A stretch of 64,000 nucleotides of DNA. Origin: an uncultured Clostridium sp. Its GTDB lineage: Bacteria; Bacillota; Clostridia; TANB77; CAG-508. The stretch covers positions 1-64,000 of the forward strand of contig USRT01000002.1 of assembly GCA_900557195.1 (NCBI GenBank). Reading direction: 5' to 3'. The position numbers and the translations under genes were made by a program. Under the pieces are notes generated by a model that did no database searches, was not told where the DNA came from, and was given only the letters and a program-made list of their open reading frames with translations. Positions 62,586-64,000 of this stretch are shown here, piece by piece (within the stretch, counting starts at the first letter, position 1; every line of letters starts with the position of its first letter).

Positions 62586-62664
62586 TATGATGTGTGAGGT
62601 CAGATGTATTTTTAAGATATCAGGCTAAATGAAATCGATACATCTCACATCGCACCTCATACAC
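62586..62664. repeat. Interrupted inverted repeat between infA and rpmJ
   Basis: GATGTGTGAGGTCAGATGTA and TACATCTCACATCGCACCTC pair with a bulge around a ~30 base loop. It could be an RNA structure in the operon leader or a degenerate mobile fragment. Confidence 0.45.
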
Positions 62665-62687
62665 AATATTTTTCCAATACTTATAAT

Positions 62688-62906
62688 CTATTTTGCTCTC
62701 CAAGTTATTCTTCCTCTATTCAAATCATATGGAGATAATTCTACTTTTACTTTATCTCCTGGAAGAATTTTTATATAGTTCATTCTAAGTTTTCCTGATA
62801 TATGAGCTAAAATTTCATGCCCATTTTCTAGCTTAACCTTAAAATTTGTATTTGGTAATGTCTCTACAACAGTACCTTCTACTTCTATAACATCCTCTTT
62901 TGACAT
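62688..62906 (-). CDS. infA: Translation initiation factor IF-1
   Basis: 72 residues, a single OB fold: MSKEDVIEVEGTVVETLPN, LAHISGKLRMNYIKILPGD and SPYDLNRGRITWRAK. Confidence 0.98.
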   Translation of the reverse strand: MSKEDVIEVEGTVVETLPNTNFKVKLENGHEILAHISGKLRMNYIKILPGDKVKVELSPYDLNRGRITWRAK

Positions 62907-62998
62907 TTTTTACCTCCATATAAAATATGTTGATTTGTTTATACAATAACATAACTATTGTTAAAGCGAAACAATAGCTTTTATAGTATATAACAAAT

Positions 62999-63769
62999 TT
63001 AGAGTATTGTCAATATTTCTGGTTCGTTTTCTGTAATTAAAATTGTATTTTCATAATGTGCAGCTAAACTTCCATCTTCTGTTATAATTGTCCAACCATC
63101 ATCTAATTCTAAAATATCTGGTTTTCCTTGTATTACCATTGGTTCTACCGCAAGTGTCATACCAGGTTCTAATCTTATTCCTCTTCCTGCTTTTCCATAG
63201 TTTGGTATTCCTGGATCTTCATGCATTTCTCTTCCAATTCCATGACCTTGAAATTCTCTTACAACAGAATAACCATTTTTTTGGATAAATTCACCAATTG
63301 CATGAGAAATATCTCCAACTCTGTTACCTTTTGTAGCATATTTTATTCCTTCAAAAAAGGCTTGTTTAGTTATATCTACTAATTTGTTTGCTTCTTTAGA
63401 TCCTTTACCTACAACATAAGTTCTTGCTGCATCACCATTAAAACCATTCTTGTATACAACCAAATCTATACTTACAACATCTCCATCTTTAATATATACT
63501 CTATTTGAAGGTATTCCATGAATAACTTCATCATTTATAGAAATACATAGCGTAGATGGAAAAGCGCTAATACCTTTTACTCCGCTTGGGTATCCCTTTT
63601 GTGCTGGAATTCCACCAAGCTTTCTTATTGTTTCTTCTGCTATTTTATCTAAATATGCAGTTGTAATACCCGGTTTTATTACTTCTTCAATTCTTTTATG
63701 AACTAAAGCTGTAGCCCTACATGCTTCTTTCATATATTCAATTTCTTTTTTTGATTTAATTGTTACCAC
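62999..63769 (-). CDS. map: Methionine aminopeptidase type I
   Basis: 256 residues. Metal ligands fall in IDLVVYKNGFNGDAARTY (two Asp), GHGIGREMHEDP (His), AVEPM (Glu) and EDGSLAAHYENTIL (Glu). Removes the initiator methionine. Between adk and infA, as usual. Confidence 0.97.
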   Translation of the reverse strand: MVTIKSKKEIEYMKEACRATALVHKRIEEVIKPGITTAYLDKIAEETIRKLGGIPAQKGYPSGVKGISAFPSTLCISINDEVIHGIPSNRVYIKDGDVVSIDLVVYKNGFNGDAARTYVVGKGSKEANKLVDITKQAFFEGIKYATKGNRVGDISHAIGEFIQKNGYSVVREFQGHGIGREMHEDPGIPNYGKAGRGIRLEPGMTLAVEPMVIQGKPDILELDDGWTIITEDGSLAAHYENTILITENEPEILTIL

Positions 63770-63779
63770 TTTACTCCCT

Positions 63780-64000
63780 CTATCTATTCTTTATATATTT
63801 TACAATATCAGTCGCAACATCTTCACCCATTCTGTTTATAGATGTACTTACAGTTTCTGTTCTTAAAACACCTTTTTTATTATAATATTCAACTAATGGG
63901 CTTGTTTGTTCTGCATATATCTCTAATCTTCTATTTATTGCTTCTGGATTTGAATCATCATCTCTTTGTTTTAGTTTTGATCCACATATATCACATATTC
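63780..64000 (-). CDS. adk: Adenylate kinase, C-terminal part (runs off the window)
   Basis: The last ~73 residues: NICDICGSKLKQRDDDSNPEAINRRLEIY then AEQTSPLVEYYNKKGVLRTE and VKYIKNR. CDICG is the second half of the zinc site in the Gram-positive LID domain, and DDDSNPEAINRRL is diagnostic. The start lies beyond 64000. The gap to map is 11 bases. Confidence 0.95.
   Translation of the reverse strand, partial: ICDICGSKLKQRDDDSNPEAINRRLEIYAEQTSPLVEYYNKKGVLRTETVSTSINRMGEDVATDIVKYIKNR

Overview
The window looks like the chromosome of a very AT-rich, spore-forming, Gram-positive anaerobe (Clostridia), most likely an uncultured gut-type lineage. The evidence is a spoIIA operon (spoIIAA-spoIIAB-sigF) with spoIID and spoIIQ, a spoVT, two T-box leaders, the paired GGGtGRT and Fe-S scaffold genes, and an HD/secD/secF cluster with a TIGR04086-type membrane protein. 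Nearly every gene lies on the minus strand.

Layout, left to right: small unknowns, a YjdF-like membrane protein and rqcP (0.3-1.6 kb); addA (2.3-6.0); a REP-associated transposase with REP-like hairpins (6.0-7.0); the sporulation block spoIIQ, spoIID, sigF, spoIIAB, spoIIAA (7.0-10.7); an HD hydrolase and a foreign-looking membrane gene (11-12.4); valS with a T-box (12.5-15.7); an epimerase and a rhodanese (15.7-17.5); secF, secD, an HD protein and TIGR04086 (17.6-20.8); a WG-repeat protein, tgt, queA and ileS with a T-box (21-28.2); ftsH, a DUF1189-like protein and a class A PBP (28.4-34); dprA, folD, ylmH and dxs (34.3-39); a MATE-kinase fusion and eno (39.5-43.2); tRNA-Gln, HAD, GGGtGRT and Fe-S scaffold genes (43.5-46.7); the glycolytic operon gapA-pgk-orf-tpiA-gpmI (47-52.1); spoVT and an ECF sigma/anti-sigma/lipoprotein set (52.5-55.4); comF and recD2 (55.5-58.5); and the end of the ribosomal alpha operon from rplQ back to adk (59.1-64.0).

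Main discovery. Eleven conserved genes (yjdF-like, addA, spoIID, sigF, HD, WG-repeat, tgt, ftsH, dprA, gpmI, recD2) are each split into two or three frames. All 15 breaks are the same event: one extra C placed exactly before an in-frame glycine codon (NNN-C-GGN), so the zero frame meets CGG. Skipping the C restores the family sequence every time, often at a near-invariant glycine (the Walker A of AddA, DEIDAIG of FtsH, GSLGL of SigF, GSG of DprA, SDGG of GpmI). I checked every CGG on the coding strands. In native-looking genes CGG never occurs in frame as arginine; it occurs in frame only at these 15 sites. The two exceptions are small genes of foreign appearance (574-295 minus and 12026 plus). 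The simplest reading is that CGG is unassigned, or that CGGN works as a four-base glycine codon decoded by +1 frameshifting. If so, vital genes including sigF, ftsH, gpmI and tgt depend on it.

Other structure: a family of three ~203 bp hairpin repeats whose long arms differ between copies but stay self-complementary (one sits inside the valS leader); a RAYT/REP set; and a strong promoter followed at once by a terminator hairpin ahead of the MATE-kinase fusion.
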